From positions 1 to 64,000 of the forward strand of contig CALGAW010000039.1 in NCBI GenBank assembly GCA_937959115.1: a DNA stretch of 64,000 bases, written 5' to 3'. The notes below the pieces were generated by a model. It was given only the letters and a program-made list of their open reading frames with translations. It searched no databases and was not told the DNA's origin. Below are positions 45,210-54,246 of this stretch, one piece after another. This DNA comes from an uncultured Saprospiraceae bacterium (GTDB taxonomy: Bacteria; Bacteroidota; Bacteroidia; Chitinophagales; Saprospiraceae). Numbering within the stretch: the stretch's first letter is position 1; the number at the start of each line of letters is the position of its first letter. Position numbers and translations under genes: made by a program.

Positions 45210-45277
45210 CTATAAATATTTTACTAACCACTCTTATAACGCTTGACTATTTGTTTTATTGTATAAGTACTTGACAA

Positions 45278-48200
45278 TTATTTGCTCATCAACAATATCC
45301 TTCTTGAAGCTTGCTGGCCGTTTGAAGTCATTTGTAGATAGTACACACCGCTACTCAAGCCTTGCAAACTAAGCCGACCCAAACCAGATTCAAAGTCAAC
45401 AGCCTCTTCCAATACAATTACTTTACCGTTCATATCAAACAAGCGCACCGTCGTCGATTGTATCAATTCTGGCAATTGGATAAATACCTCACCGTCTGTA
45501 GGATTCGGATATACTCGAACCGAACTTAGTTGATCAGGTTCGGAGACGGGTGTGCTGATAAAGACTTCTAGATCATCCTCTGCGGTACAACCATCGGAGT
45601 CCGTCACTGTTACTGAATAAATGCCTTGAGTCGTCACGGTTATCGTTTGAGTGATTTCAGCTGTGCTCCACAAATAACTTGCGAATCCGGCACCAGCATC
45701 CAATGTTGTGTTGCAGCCTCCACAAATCGTGATATCAGCACCAAGATTAACCGTTGGGACAGATTGTGTAATGTTGGTTGTGTTACTCGTTGCCTGTTGT
45801 CCATGTTGATCCTCAACAATCACATAAATAGATGCGGGGAAACTAGTTACTTGATAATACCGTCCTTGGTTAGCAGCAAGATTGCCATTCCAGTAATATT
45901 GAGCAAATCCAGGGCCTGCGTCTAATTGAAACGGGTCATTCCCGCAAACCAATTGATTGGCAGGGAAAGAAGGTGCTGTAATTGGCGGAAGTACAAACAA
46001 TTCCAACTCATCGTCTGCTACACAACCATCTGAATTCGTGACTGTCACTGAATATATGCCTTGTGTGGACACTGTAATCGTTTGAGTAGTCGCCGAATTA
46101 CTCCATAGGTAACTTGCAAACCCAGCACCAGCATCTAACGTCGCATTGCATCCAGTACAAATTGTAATATCTGGACCTAAAGTAACCGTTGGGGTAGACT
46201 GTGTAACGGTTATCGTATTACTCGTTGCTTGCTGGCCGTGTTGATCCTCAACAATCACGTAAACACTAGCAGGAAAGCTTGTGACTTGATAATATTGTCC
46301 TTGGTTAGGAGTAAGATTGCCATTCCAGTAATATTGTGTAAATCCAGCGCCTGCATCCAATTGAAGTGAATCATTCCCACAAACCACTTGATTCGAAGGA
46401 AGTGTCGGTGCTGTAATTGGAGGAAGTACAAACAATTCTAGCTCATCCACTGCCGTACAGCCATCTGAATCTGTTACCGTCACTGAATATATACCTTGCG
46501 TGGACACCGTAATCGTCTGAGTGGTAGCAGAATTACTCCATAGATAACTCGCGAATCCTGCTCCGGCATCAAGTGTTGTGTTACAAGTGCTACAAATCGT
46601 TTGGTCTTGCCCTAGATTAACCGTTGGGATAGACTGAGTTACGACTACTGAGTTACTAGTCGCTTGCTGACCATGTTGATCTTCAACAATCACAAATACA
46701 GTAGCTGGAAAACTTGTAACTTGATAGTACTGTCCTTGGTTTGGAGTAAGATTGCCATTCCAGTAATATTGTGTAAATCCAGCCCCTGCATCTAGCTGAA
46801 GTGAATCATTCCCACAAACCACTTGATTTGAAGGCAGTGTTGGTGCAGTAATTGGAGGAAGTACGAATAATTCAAGCTCGTCTTCTGCCGTGCAGCCATC
46901 TGAGTCCGTCACTGTCACCGAATAGATGCCTTGTGTAGACACCGTAATCGTTTGAGTGGTGGCTGCGTTACTCCACAAATAACTTGCGTAGCCAGCCCCA
47001 GCATCTAGCGTAGTATTACAAGTGCTACAAATGGTCACATCAGCACCCAGATTCACAGTTGGCCCAGCAGACTGTGTAACGTTTGTGGTTATGCTTGTTG
47101 CTTGTTGTCCGTATTGATCCATGACCGTTACATAAACAGAAGTTGGGAAACTCGCTACTTGATAAAACTGTCCTTGATTAAGGCTAAGATCTCCGTTCCA
47201 GAAGTATTGGGAGAAACCAGCTCCAGCATCTAGTACAAGCGAGTTGTTCCCACAAACTACTTGGTTGGCAGGAAAATTTGGCCCTGTAATCGGAGGAAGA
47301 TTCATTTGATAATTGACATGTAATACTGGCTGTAAACCTCCTCCTTGGTCATAGGAGTATGCACGTCGTTGTCCACTGCCGGAAATAAGGAAAACTGCAG
47401 AATTGCCAGATGACCAACCACTCATGTCGACAACAGTTTGAAGCAACGGACTCAAGTCTGGCGTTTGCTGATCAACTCCATTAGCACCGTTCGTCCAAGC
47501 TGCGGGCGCCCAGCTAACCAATAATGGGCTTGGCGTTCGATCCGAAACATCAAGACTAGTTGAAAATGTTGCTGGGTTTGGATCCATCTCTACACTAATA
47601 TCTAGATTGGTGTTGTTATTTTCATCATCCTTGGCTGTAAACTGAATGTAAGCATTCGTGATTGTAGCTCCAACCGGCACACTAATGTTATTAAATCGGA
47701 TACCGACTTGCTGATCACCATTGACGATTCCATCATTTACCAACTCAAGGTCACTGCTTGATAGAGACAGTACACCAATCTGATTTTCTTCAGCGTCATC
47801 ACTGCTTTGACTGACTGGGTTTGTAGAGGTTGTTCCTGCAACTGTAATATTCACAATATCACTACCCGAATATCCGTCATTATCAAAAGCTACCGCTTTA
47901 ATTTCATAGGGACCAGAAGCAGGAGGCAACCAGTTTATGTTGAATGGAGGAGTCGATAGAGAATTCACTAGATTTCCATTAACATAAAAATCTACTCGAT
48001 CGACAGAACCGTTGTTGTCTACTGCTGTTGTAGCAATAAATACGTTTTGAATTGTTGGAATCAATGCACCATCCAACGGGTTGATGATTTGAAGATCTGG
48101 TCCTCCTGTAAAGTTTGGATTTTCAATACAGATGACTGATCCTGTTGCAGGGTTCCAGATGTCTAGATTTGCTGGAGGCAGGAATATGTTAGAATCGTTT

Positions 48201-49357
48201 ACCTGGCCAACAGTTGCTGCATTATCAACTTTTATTGTTCTAATTTTTATCTGTTGTTCATCTACGAAGATCCATTTTACTTGGTTAAAACTTCCACTCG
48301 CCCTTGTCCATAGATGGTCATCATTATTGGCTCTAAGCGGAGCGCCCCATGCGCCTTCTCCTACGTAAACCGTTCCGTTATTGTCATCACGGACAAATCC
48401 TTTGTCCGCATTTGGTTCACCAGCCGCTGCTAAACGGATTGGATAAGTCGATTTACACATGTGAGCGTCGCACTCAACGGATAACTGTACATCATATTGG
48501 TCGAATTTAGGTGCCCAATTTTGTCGTTGAAGTAAGTTGTCTAATTTTCCTGAATTGTGGGGAATAATTGGAAAGTGGTATTGAGCAGTTCTCCAGATAA
48601 AATTTTGGCTATTCTGCAATTCTGTTTCTAACCATGCTGCTTGATTTCCTCCTGAAGAGATAAGCGAATTTAAAGTGATCGACTTAAGCAAGGTTCCACC
48701 AAAGCTTAATGAATAATAAATATCTGGACTTGGTGAATCAAAAAGATCTAGCATTACCGCATTACTATATTCATGATTTCCTCTAGCTGCTACGATTGGA
48801 ATAATTCTGCCATCACTTCCAATCGTCAGTTGCCAGTCATCCATCCAATCAATCCATTCTGCTGTTGTGTCATCATCTGTCATGTCACCACCAAACATTA
48901 CGACATGAGGTCGCAATTTTGAAACGATGAGATTTGCCTTTTGGCGCGGTGTACGGTTATTCCTTGAATCTCCTCCTGCAATAATAGAAAGCCGCTCGTT
49001 TGGCACATCTGGTGCTGTTTTGAACCAAAATCGCGCACTAGTGCTATTTGAATCTTTGATCACAAAGTAGTAAGCAGTGTTTGGTTGCAAGCCAGTAAGA
49101 CGTACAAAATTATTTTGCATTCCACGAGCGGCAACCACCTTATCTGGTGTTTGATTATTGGCATAGCTTTGCCAGTTCGTTCCATGATCTATTACATCAA
49201 AATATACGACCGGATTGTTTCCATCAATTTGATTCCAAGCTATTGTAAAAGTTGTAGCAGGACTATTATTGAGAATACCTCTATATTTATCAGTATTGGC
49301 GAAACATAGGACACTTACTAAAAGTGCTCCTATCAGAGGAAAAATTGATCTACGCAT
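45278..49357 (-). CDS. Secreted purple-acid-phosphatase-like protein with four long repeats and T9SS tail
   Basis: A 1359-residue extracellular protein. Order: signal peptide (SIFPLIGALLVSVLCFA); a purple-acid-phosphatase N-terminal, FN3-like domain (about 25-117); and a calcineurin-like phosphoesterase domain with GGDSR (128-132), FGGDMTDDD (155-163), RGNHEYS (192-198) and later His motifs (AQYHFPIIPH). Then an Ig-like domain (about 424-504), a DNRLRE/CBM96-like domain (about 512-682), four 145-residue repeats (about 686-1267), and a type A T9SS tail with VYPNPTDGEVFI and LSSGVYYLQM. It is probably a surface-exposed or released phosphatase; the repeats likely act as spacers or adhesive arms. 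Confidence 0.9.
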   Translation of the reverse strand: MRRSIFPLIGALLVSVLCFANTDKYRGILNNSPATTFTIAWNQIDGNNPVVYFDVIDHGTNWQSYANNQTPDKVVAARGMQNNFVRLTGLQPNTAYYFVIKDSNSTSARFWFKTAPDVPNERLSIIAGGDSRNNRTPRQKANLIVSKLRPHVVMFGGDMTDDDTTAEWIDWMDDWQLTIGSDGRIIPIVAARGNHEYSNAVMLDLFDSPSPDIYYSLSFGGTLLKSITLNSLISSGGNQAAWLETELQNSQNFIWRTAQYHFPIIPHNSGKLDNLLQRQNWAPKFDQYDVQLSVECDAHMCKSTYPIRLAAAGEPNADKGFVRDDNNGTVYVGEGAWGAPLRANNDDHLWTRASGSFNQVKWIFVDEQQIKIRTIKVDNAATVGQVNDSNIFLPPANLDIWNPATGSVICIENPNFTGGPDLQIINPLDGALIPTIQNVFIATTAVDNNGSVDRVDFYVNGNLVNSLSTPPFNINWLPPASGPYEIKAVAFDNDGYSGSDIVNITVAGTTSTNPVSQSSDDAEENQIGVLSLSSSDLELVNDGIVNGDQQVGIRFNNISVPVGATITNAYIQFTAKDDENNNTNLDISVEMDPNPATFSTSLDVSDRTPSPLLVSWAPAAWTNGANGVDQQTPDLSPLLQTVVDMSGWSSGNSAVFLISGSGQRRAYSYDQGGGLQPVLHVNYQMNLPPITGPNFPANQVVCGNNSLVLDAGAGFSQYFWNGDLSLNQGQFYQVASFPTSVYVTVMDQYGQQATSITTNVTQSAGPTVNLGADVTICSTCNTTLDAGAGYASYLWSNAATTQTITVSTQGIYSVTVTDSDGCTAEDELELFVLPPITAPTLPSNQVVCGNDSLQLDAGAGFTQYYWNGNLTPNQGQYYQVTSFPATVFVIVEDQHGQQATSNSVVVTQSIPTVNLGQDQTICSTCNTTLDAGAGFASYLWSNSATTQTITVSTQGIYSVTVTDSDGCTAVDELELFVLPPITAPTLPSNQVVCGNDSLQLDAGAGFTQYYWNGNLTPNQGQYYQVTSFPASVYVIVEDQHGQQATSNTITVTQSTPTVTLGPDITICTGCNATLDAGAGFASYLWSNSATTQTITVSTQGIYSVTVTNSDGCVADDELELFVLPPITAPSFPANQLVCGNDPFQLDAGPGFAQYYWNGNLAANQGRYYQVTSFPASIYVIVEDQHGQQATSNTTNITQSVPTVNLGADITICGGCNTTLDAGAGFASYLWSTAEITQTITVTTQGIYSVTVTDSDGCTAEDDLEVFISTPVSEPDQLSSVRVYPNPTDGEVFIQLPELIQSTTVRLFDMNGKVIVLEEAVDFESGLGRLSLQGLSSGVYYLQMTSNGQQASRRILLMSK
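45555..47300 (-). repeat. Four tandem coding repeats of about 435 bp
   Basis: Each unit encodes about 145 residues and has two halves: CGNDSLQLDAGAGFTQYYWNG and CNTTLDAGAGFASYLWS, joined by TQTITVSTQGIYSVTVTDSDGC. Units begin near 47300, 46861, 46427 and 45990 (minus strand) and differ at only scattered positions, mostly synonymous-looking in the core. Units 2 and 3 are the closest pair. This suggests recent amplification or gene conversion and a potential for copy-number change. Confidence 0.9.
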
Positions 49358-49630
49358 TTGATAGTTTTTGTACTTTGGAGGTTGGAATCACTATTATACA
49401 AAAAATAAGACAACAAGTAAAGAAGAAAGGTTGTATGTTTTGTGACATTTTGTTTCAAATAAATGAAAAAACGCTTAATATCTATTAATTCAAGGAAAAA
49501 TAGAAAAAAAGTACTTCTACCTTTATCCTAACCAATTTTATAGATATGTTTGTATTTGAAAGATTAGAAGTAATTCGTTCTTAGGAGAAGAAAACCTTTA
49601 AGGTTATAGGCATTAGAAAAATAAAAGCCG

Positions 49631-51289
49631 TTGGATAAAAAATACGATTCCATAATAGTTGGTTCAGGTGCTGGTGGGTTGGCAACTGCTTTGTGTCTTG
49701 CTAGAGCAGGCCAGGAAGTTTTATTGCTGGAACAACATGATGTCCCAGGAGGCTGGTGTCACAGCTTTATGTTGAATGGACAACGGTTTAGCCCAGGTCT
49801 TCATTATGTTGGCTTGATCGGCGAAGGAGACAGTACCAATGAGTTGCTCTGTGGACTAGGTATTGCAAATGACATGGTCTTTTTTGAAATGAATAAAAAA
49901 GGATACGAACATTGTCATATCGGTCAGGAGAAATTCGACATGCCTTCAGGAATTGAACATCTGAAAACCGAATTGTGCAAGCGTTTTCCAGAAGAAAAAA
50001 AAGGCATTAATAAATATGTTGATCTTGTTAAAACCATCCATACCCAAATGATGGTCATTCCAAATATGAAGGGATTCTGGGACCACATCACCGTTCCTTT
50101 TAAAACGAAGTATGTTGGCAAATACGGGCTGTTTACCCTTAAACGGGTAATTGATTGGCACATTAAGGATCCATTACTCAAAACCATTCTCAATGTTCAA
50201 TGTGGGGATCATGGATTGCCACCAAACAGAGCCAGTTTCCTAGTGCACTGTATGCTGATGGCGCATTATTTTGATGGAGGATTTTACCCGATGGGCGGAG
50301 GTGGTGGCTATGTAAAAGCATTCACGAAGCGAATCAAATCTCTAGGCGGTGAAATTAGAACTCAATCAAAAGTCGACAGAATTTTAGTAGCGCATGGTAA
50401 GGCCGTTGGTGTCAAACTAGCAAACGGTTCAATAATTAAAGCGGATCAGGTCATCTCTAATGCAGATCCCAATAGCACATTTTTGGACCTTGTCGGTTCA
50501 GAAAACATAAGCAATAAGCTTAGAAAGCGATTAAATACGACGAAGTATTCAGTGACATCCCTTATTCTATTTTTGACGCTCGATGTTGATGTTACTAAAT
50601 ACGGAATCGATTCTGGGAATATCTGGAAAATTAGCGAACCTGACTTGGATACGGTATTCGGAAAACTAACGAAGAAAGACATTTTAAACGGTGATGAATT
50701 TAACGGTGTTTTTGTGAGTTGTACATCGATTAAAGATCCAGCAAGTTTCAATGGGAGATATCATAATTTTGAAATCGTTACCTTTTTAGACTATGCTGCA
50801 TTTGAAGAATTCGAGAACGACAAAGACTATCACACCGAAGCATATGCGACCTTTAAAAAGAAGTTGATCAACAAAATGTTGAATACCGTGGAACAGTTAA
50901 TCCCAGATGCTAGAAAACACATCATCCAAGCAGAATTGGGCACTCCAATGACTAATAATTATTACATCAACTCCACTAGAGGCAATGTCTATGGAACGGA
51001 GAAAACCTTGAAAGGGGTTGGTCCTTTTGCTTTTAAGGCGAAGACTGAAATCGAAAATTTGTACTTAACAGGGGCAAGCACATTATCTCATGGCGTGGGA
51101 GGCGCTACGAATTCAGGTCTTGAAACTGCTGCAAAAATATTAGGCTGCAAAGCCCAAGACTTATTGATCAAAGATGATAATCAAAAATTGAGGATTTATG
51201 ATGCGGAGGATTCTGAATCTTGGCCTGAATGGGTGCATCAGAAGCGAAAGGATCGAGTGCGGCGATTTAAAGAGATTGATATAGCTTGA
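49631..51289 (+). CDS. Phytoene-desaturase/retinol-saturase-like FAD oxidoreductase
   Basis: 552 residues, amine-oxidase/phytoene desaturase superfamily. The FAD motif GSGAGG is at 11-16, with Glu34 for the ribose (LLLEQHDVPGGWCHSF), and a C-terminal FAD segment is near SHGVGGATNSGLETA. The N-terminus YDSIIVGSGAGG, the GGGGGYVKAF stretch and the length fit the CrtI/RetSat group. Such enzymes act on carotenoids or polyunsaturated substrates; no crt gene is near, so the substrate stays open. The start is a TTG at 49631, the only codon that keeps the FAD motif at the usual distance. Confidence 0.85.
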   Translation: MDKKYDSIIVGSGAGGLATALCLARAGQEVLLLEQHDVPGGWCHSFMLNGQRFSPGLHYVGLIGEGDSTNELLCGLGIANDMVFFEMNKKGYEHCHIGQEKFDMPSGIEHLKTELCKRFPEEKKGINKYVDLVKTIHTQMMVIPNMKGFWDHITVPFKTKYVGKYGLFTLKRVIDWHIKDPLLKTILNVQCGDHGLPPNRASFLVHCMLMAHYFDGGFYPMGGGGGYVKAFTKRIKSLGGEIRTQSKVDRILVAHGKAVGVKLANGSIIKADQVISNADPNSTFLDLVGSENISNKLRKRLNTTKYSVTSLILFLTLDVDVTKYGIDSGNIWKISEPDLDTVFGKLTKKDILNGDEFNGVFVSCTSIKDPASFNGRYHNFEIVTFLDYAAFEEFENDKDYHTEAYATFKKKLINKMLNTVEQLIPDARKHIIQAELGTPMTNNYYINSTRGNVYGTEKTLKGVGPFAFKAKTEIENLYLTGASTLSHGVGGATNSGLETAAKILGCKAQDLLIKDDNQKLRIYDAEDSESWPEWVHQKRKDRVRRFKEIDIA

Positions 51290-51383
51290 TTATAAAATCA
51301 TAGATTCTGATTGTCTTCTAAACACTTAGTTATACGATAATTGTAAGAGCGAAATAAGGTTAACTTGCAAATCCAACGAATTG

Positions 51384-51414
51384 TACGTATCTTCATTTTA
51401 TAAAAAATACGTAT
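51384..51414 (+). promoter_or_regulatory. Putative operator of the toxin-antitoxin operon
   Basis: TACGTAT occurs at 51384-51390, and a second copy sits inside ATACGTAT at 51407-51414, 24 bases apart and immediately before the antitoxin ATG. Paired palindromic sites over the start region are what a ribbon-helix-helix antitoxin would bind. The role is inferred. Confidence 0.45.
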
Positions 51415-51417
51415 AGC

Positions 51418-51672
51418 ATGTCTACTAAGTTAACATTATCGATTGATAAAACAGTGATTGAAGAAGCTAAACTCTATGCTAAATCTCAAGGAAGAAGTTT
51501 GTCAAATATAATTGAAGAATATTTAAAATCTATATCAAGTAAAGGTTTATCTTCTAATGATTTAAATTTAAGTCCAATAACAAAATCACTTTACGGCTCT
51601 GTCAAATTGACAAGTAAAAATATTAATTATAAAAAAGTCCTTGAGGATGAAATCTTAAAAAAGCATCTCTAA
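51418..51672 (+). CDS. Ribbon-helix-helix antitoxin of a VapBC-type pair (DUF6364-like)
   Basis: 84 residues. The N-terminal half LTLSIDKTVIEEAKLYAKSQGRSLSNIIEEYLKSI is a ribbon-helix-helix DNA-binding unit of the DUF6364 antitoxin kind. The C-terminal half (SPITKSLYGSVKL...) is the flexible part that would block the toxin. It stands 15 bases upstream of the PIN toxin gene and is expected to repress its own operon through the palindromic sites before the ATG. Confidence 0.85.
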   Translation: MSTKLTLSIDKTVIEEAKLYAKSQGRSLSNIIEEYLKSISSKGLSSNDLNLSPITKSLYGSVKLTSKNINYKKVLEDEILKKHL

Positions 51673-51687
51673 CCATTTTTTGAAATT

Positions 51688-52104
51688 ATGCTGAAAATTT
51701 TTCTTGATACAAATGTAGTATTAGACTTTATACTCAAAAGAGAAGGTTTCGCTAAAGAGGCCGCAATTCTATTTGACCTTGCAGAAAGAAAGAAGCTACA
51801 TCTAACATTATCTTCCCTTTCCATTAATAATATTGACTATGTAGTTTCTAAAATCGAGTCGAAAAAGAAGTCTCGGCAAATTATACTTAAGCTTCTTACA
51901 CTCACTGAAACCTTGCCAGTTAAAGAGTCAACTATAGAAAAAGCTGCATTATCTGAATTCAAGGATTTTGAAGATGCGATTCAAAACTTTTGCGCTACAG
52001 AAGAAGGTTTAAATCATATTGTAACTCGAAATTTAAAAGACTATAAAAAAAGTAGATTATCAATTCAAACACCTAAAGAATTCTTAGCAGGTTTTCGTAT
52101 TTAA
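51688..52104 (+). CDS. PIN-domain toxin (VapC-like)
   Basis: 138-residue PIN ribonuclease. Acidic residues that bind the metal are Asp7 (FLDTNVVLD) and Asp96 (FKDFEDAIQ), with Asp118 near the end (TRNLKDYKKS). The TRNLKDY phrase is typical of PIN toxins. The partner antitoxin precedes it by 15 bases. VapC-type toxins cut tRNA or rRNA. It is a usual genomic accessory module, and its base composition, more AT-rich than neighbouring genes, suggests transfer. Confidence 0.88.
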   Translation: MLKIFLDTNVVLDFILKREGFAKEAAILFDLAERKKLHLTLSSLSINNIDYVVSKIESKKKSRQIILKLLTLTETLPVKESTIEKAALSEFKDFEDAIQNFCATEEGLNHIVTRNLKDYKKSRLSIQTPKEFLAGFRI

Positions 52105-52548
52105 AATCCAAAATATAAGATTTAACTTCAACAATTAGTAGACTCAAACCTACACTACAAAGCCATTTGCTAGCCTGTATAATTATCCTATACTTACACA
52201 ATGAATGTTGCTGTCGCCTTAATGGGCTAGATTTCTATGCTGATTCCCTAGGGTTCCACCGTAGACTGAGACCTTTCGCACCTTAAGTGCCTTTGAATTA
52301 TACTTATTATTAATATTTTTTTACAAAAATTTAGTTACTTTGTGTCAACCAAAATCTAGGACTACTCCTCATTTAGAGCTGATTGCAACAAATCGTGCCA
52401 CTTACACTAAAGTTAAGAGCTATTCGATTCTAACCGAATCAAATCCTCCTCTAGTATTCAGACTTTTCTCATTTTAACAAAAAAATCAATTTCCGAAAAG
52501 GAACAAGATTCAATTTTGAATTGTATTACTGACTAATACTTTGTACGT
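52105..52548. other. Intergenic region before the DUF1800 gene
   Basis: A 444-base spacer. TTACTTTG (52335-52342) and AATACTTTG (ending 52543) look like weak -7 boxes. The second ends only 6 bases before the ATG at 52549, with TTTG upstream, which would give an almost leaderless mRNA. A small hairpin GATTC/GAATC lies near 52430. No ORF or RNA family recognised. Confidence 0.4.
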
Positions 52549-54189
52549 ATGGCTTCATTACAACCACACACTGGAACGCTAGGCAAGCGCCACGCCAAAC
52601 ACCTCCTGAGAAGGGCATGTTTCAACTATACCAAGCCTCGAGTAGACAGCCTATCCGCCAAATCGGTGTCAGATGCTGTGGATGAACTGTTTATAGCTCC
52701 ACCTCTATCGATGCCAGAACCTGTCGACTATAAAACGGGGCAGCCTTGGATTAACAGTGGGGTGCCGCCCATTTCTAGCGGATTTTACTTGAGAAGAATG
52801 GTCCTTGCTTGGTGGGTGAATGAAGCAATGCAGGATACTTCTATTGTCCACAAAATGGCATTTTTCCTTCATGCAAACTTTGTAACGACCTTCAACTCTA
52901 CTACCCATGACAAATCGTTTTTCGATTACTTAGAGTTGCTCCGATTTTACGCATTAGGGAACTTCAGAGTGCTCTCAAAAAAAATGTCCTTAAACTATTC
53001 AATGCTTGATTATTTGGATGGTAGAATCAATACCGACGATGCACCAAATGAGAATTATGCAAGAGAGTTCCTAGAATTATTCACCATTGGTAAAGGACCT
53101 CAGATAGGGCCAGGCAACTATACCAACTACACGGAACAAGACATCATCACCGCCTCCAAACTCCTGAGCGGATGGAGATCTAGAACTAGGCAAACACCAC
53201 CCGACCCGCAAGATCTTGATCCAGATACGGGGATTACGACAGGCTACCCAACCATAAGTCGACACGACACATCAGACAAGACATTCAGCTCTGCGTTTAA
53301 TGGACAAACCATCATCGGTGCAGTCGATGTGACAGACATGGACCGCGAATTAGATGACTTCGTGTCTATGGTATTCAACCAACAGGAAACAGCAAAAGCC
53401 ATCTGTCGGAAACTTTACCGCTATTTCGTAGGGAGAAACCTGACCACAGAAGTCGAAAACGACATCATTACGCCACTAGCAAATACCTTTCGGACAAGTG
53501 ATTACAATCTTGAAACGACGTTGAAGCAATTGCTAAAGAGCCAACACTTCTACGATATGGAGGACAGTGATGCTACGAATGAGACCATCGGAAACCTTAT
53601 CAAATCCCCATTAGAACTGTTTCTTGAGATCATTACGTTCTTTGATGTTCAAGTGCCTGATGTGCATACCGATGCCAAAACACACCACGATGATTTTTAC
53701 AGAAGGTCGATCTTTGAAATCATGTTCCCATCTGCTGGACTGAAGATCTTTGAGCCAGAAACGGTTGCTGGGTATTCTGCTTACTATCAGGAACCTGGCT
53801 ATCATCGAAATTGGATTGATGCGAGCACCATCATCGGGCGCTATAAGATACCTGAGATGTTTATCACTGGCCAGCGGCTTTTGGTACATGGTGATTTGTA
53901 TGCTCGCTTAGATGTGGTTGACTTTGTGCAAACGAGTGCGGTGGTCACTAATATTTTTGATGCCCAAACGCTTGTTACCGACTTGACAGAATACTTGTTT
54001 TCAGAAGCACCAAGCCCAGATCGGTTTGACTATCTGCTAAACGATGTTTTCCTCAATGGAGCACCTGCTTATGACTGGACACAGGACTGGGTAGACTACC
54101 TCAATACAGGAGATGATTCTGCCATTAGAATTCCACTAGAGGAGTTATTCAAAACCATACTGTTTTCACAGGAATATCAAGTAAAATAA
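52549..54189 (+). CDS. DUF1800 family protein
   Basis: 546 residues, no obvious signal peptide. The N-terminal block GTLGKRHAKHLLRRACFNY and the central block HDKSFFDYLELLRFYALGNFRVLSKKMSLNYSMLDYLDG...NENYAREFLELFTIG define the DUF1800 family. In many bacteria DUF1800 is encoded just before a DUF1501 protein, as here (57-base gap), and the pair is thought to be exported or to process envelope or extracellular components. The molecular role is not established. Confidence 0.92.
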   Translation: MASLQPHTGTLGKRHAKHLLRRACFNYTKPRVDSLSAKSVSDAVDELFIAPPLSMPEPVDYKTGQPWINSGVPPISSGFYLRRMVLAWWVNEAMQDTSIVHKMAFFLHANFVTTFNSTTHDKSFFDYLELLRFYALGNFRVLSKKMSLNYSMLDYLDGRINTDDAPNENYAREFLELFTIGKGPQIGPGNYTNYTEQDIITASKLLSGWRSRTRQTPPDPQDLDPDTGITTGYPTISRHDTSDKTFSSAFNGQTIIGAVDVTDMDRELDDFVSMVFNQQETAKAICRKLYRYFVGRNLTTEVENDIITPLANTFRTSDYNLETTLKQLLKSQHFYDMEDSDATNETIGNLIKSPLELFLEIITFFDVQVPDVHTDAKTHHDDFYRRSIFEIMFPSAGLKIFEPETVAGYSAYYQEPGYHRNWIDASTIIGRYKIPEMFITGQRLLVHGDLYARLDVVDFVQTSAVVTNIFDAQTLVTDLTEYLFSEAPSPDRFDYLLNDVFLNGAPAYDWTQDWVDYLNTGDDSAIRIPLEELFKTILFSQEYQVK

Positions 54190-54246
54190 AATTACATCAA
54201 TCAGCAACGGTTATTGACAGCCATTGCTTATTAAATATAAAGTGAT

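Noticed and set aside
45004-45231. Minus-strand ORF of 75 codons near the phosphoesterase terminator
   Set aside because: It covers the intrinsic terminator hairpin and has no domain.
45555-47300. CRISPR-like or satellite array
   Set aside because: The repeats are 435 bp long, in frame, and encode repeated domains of a secreted protein; no short repeat-spacer pattern.
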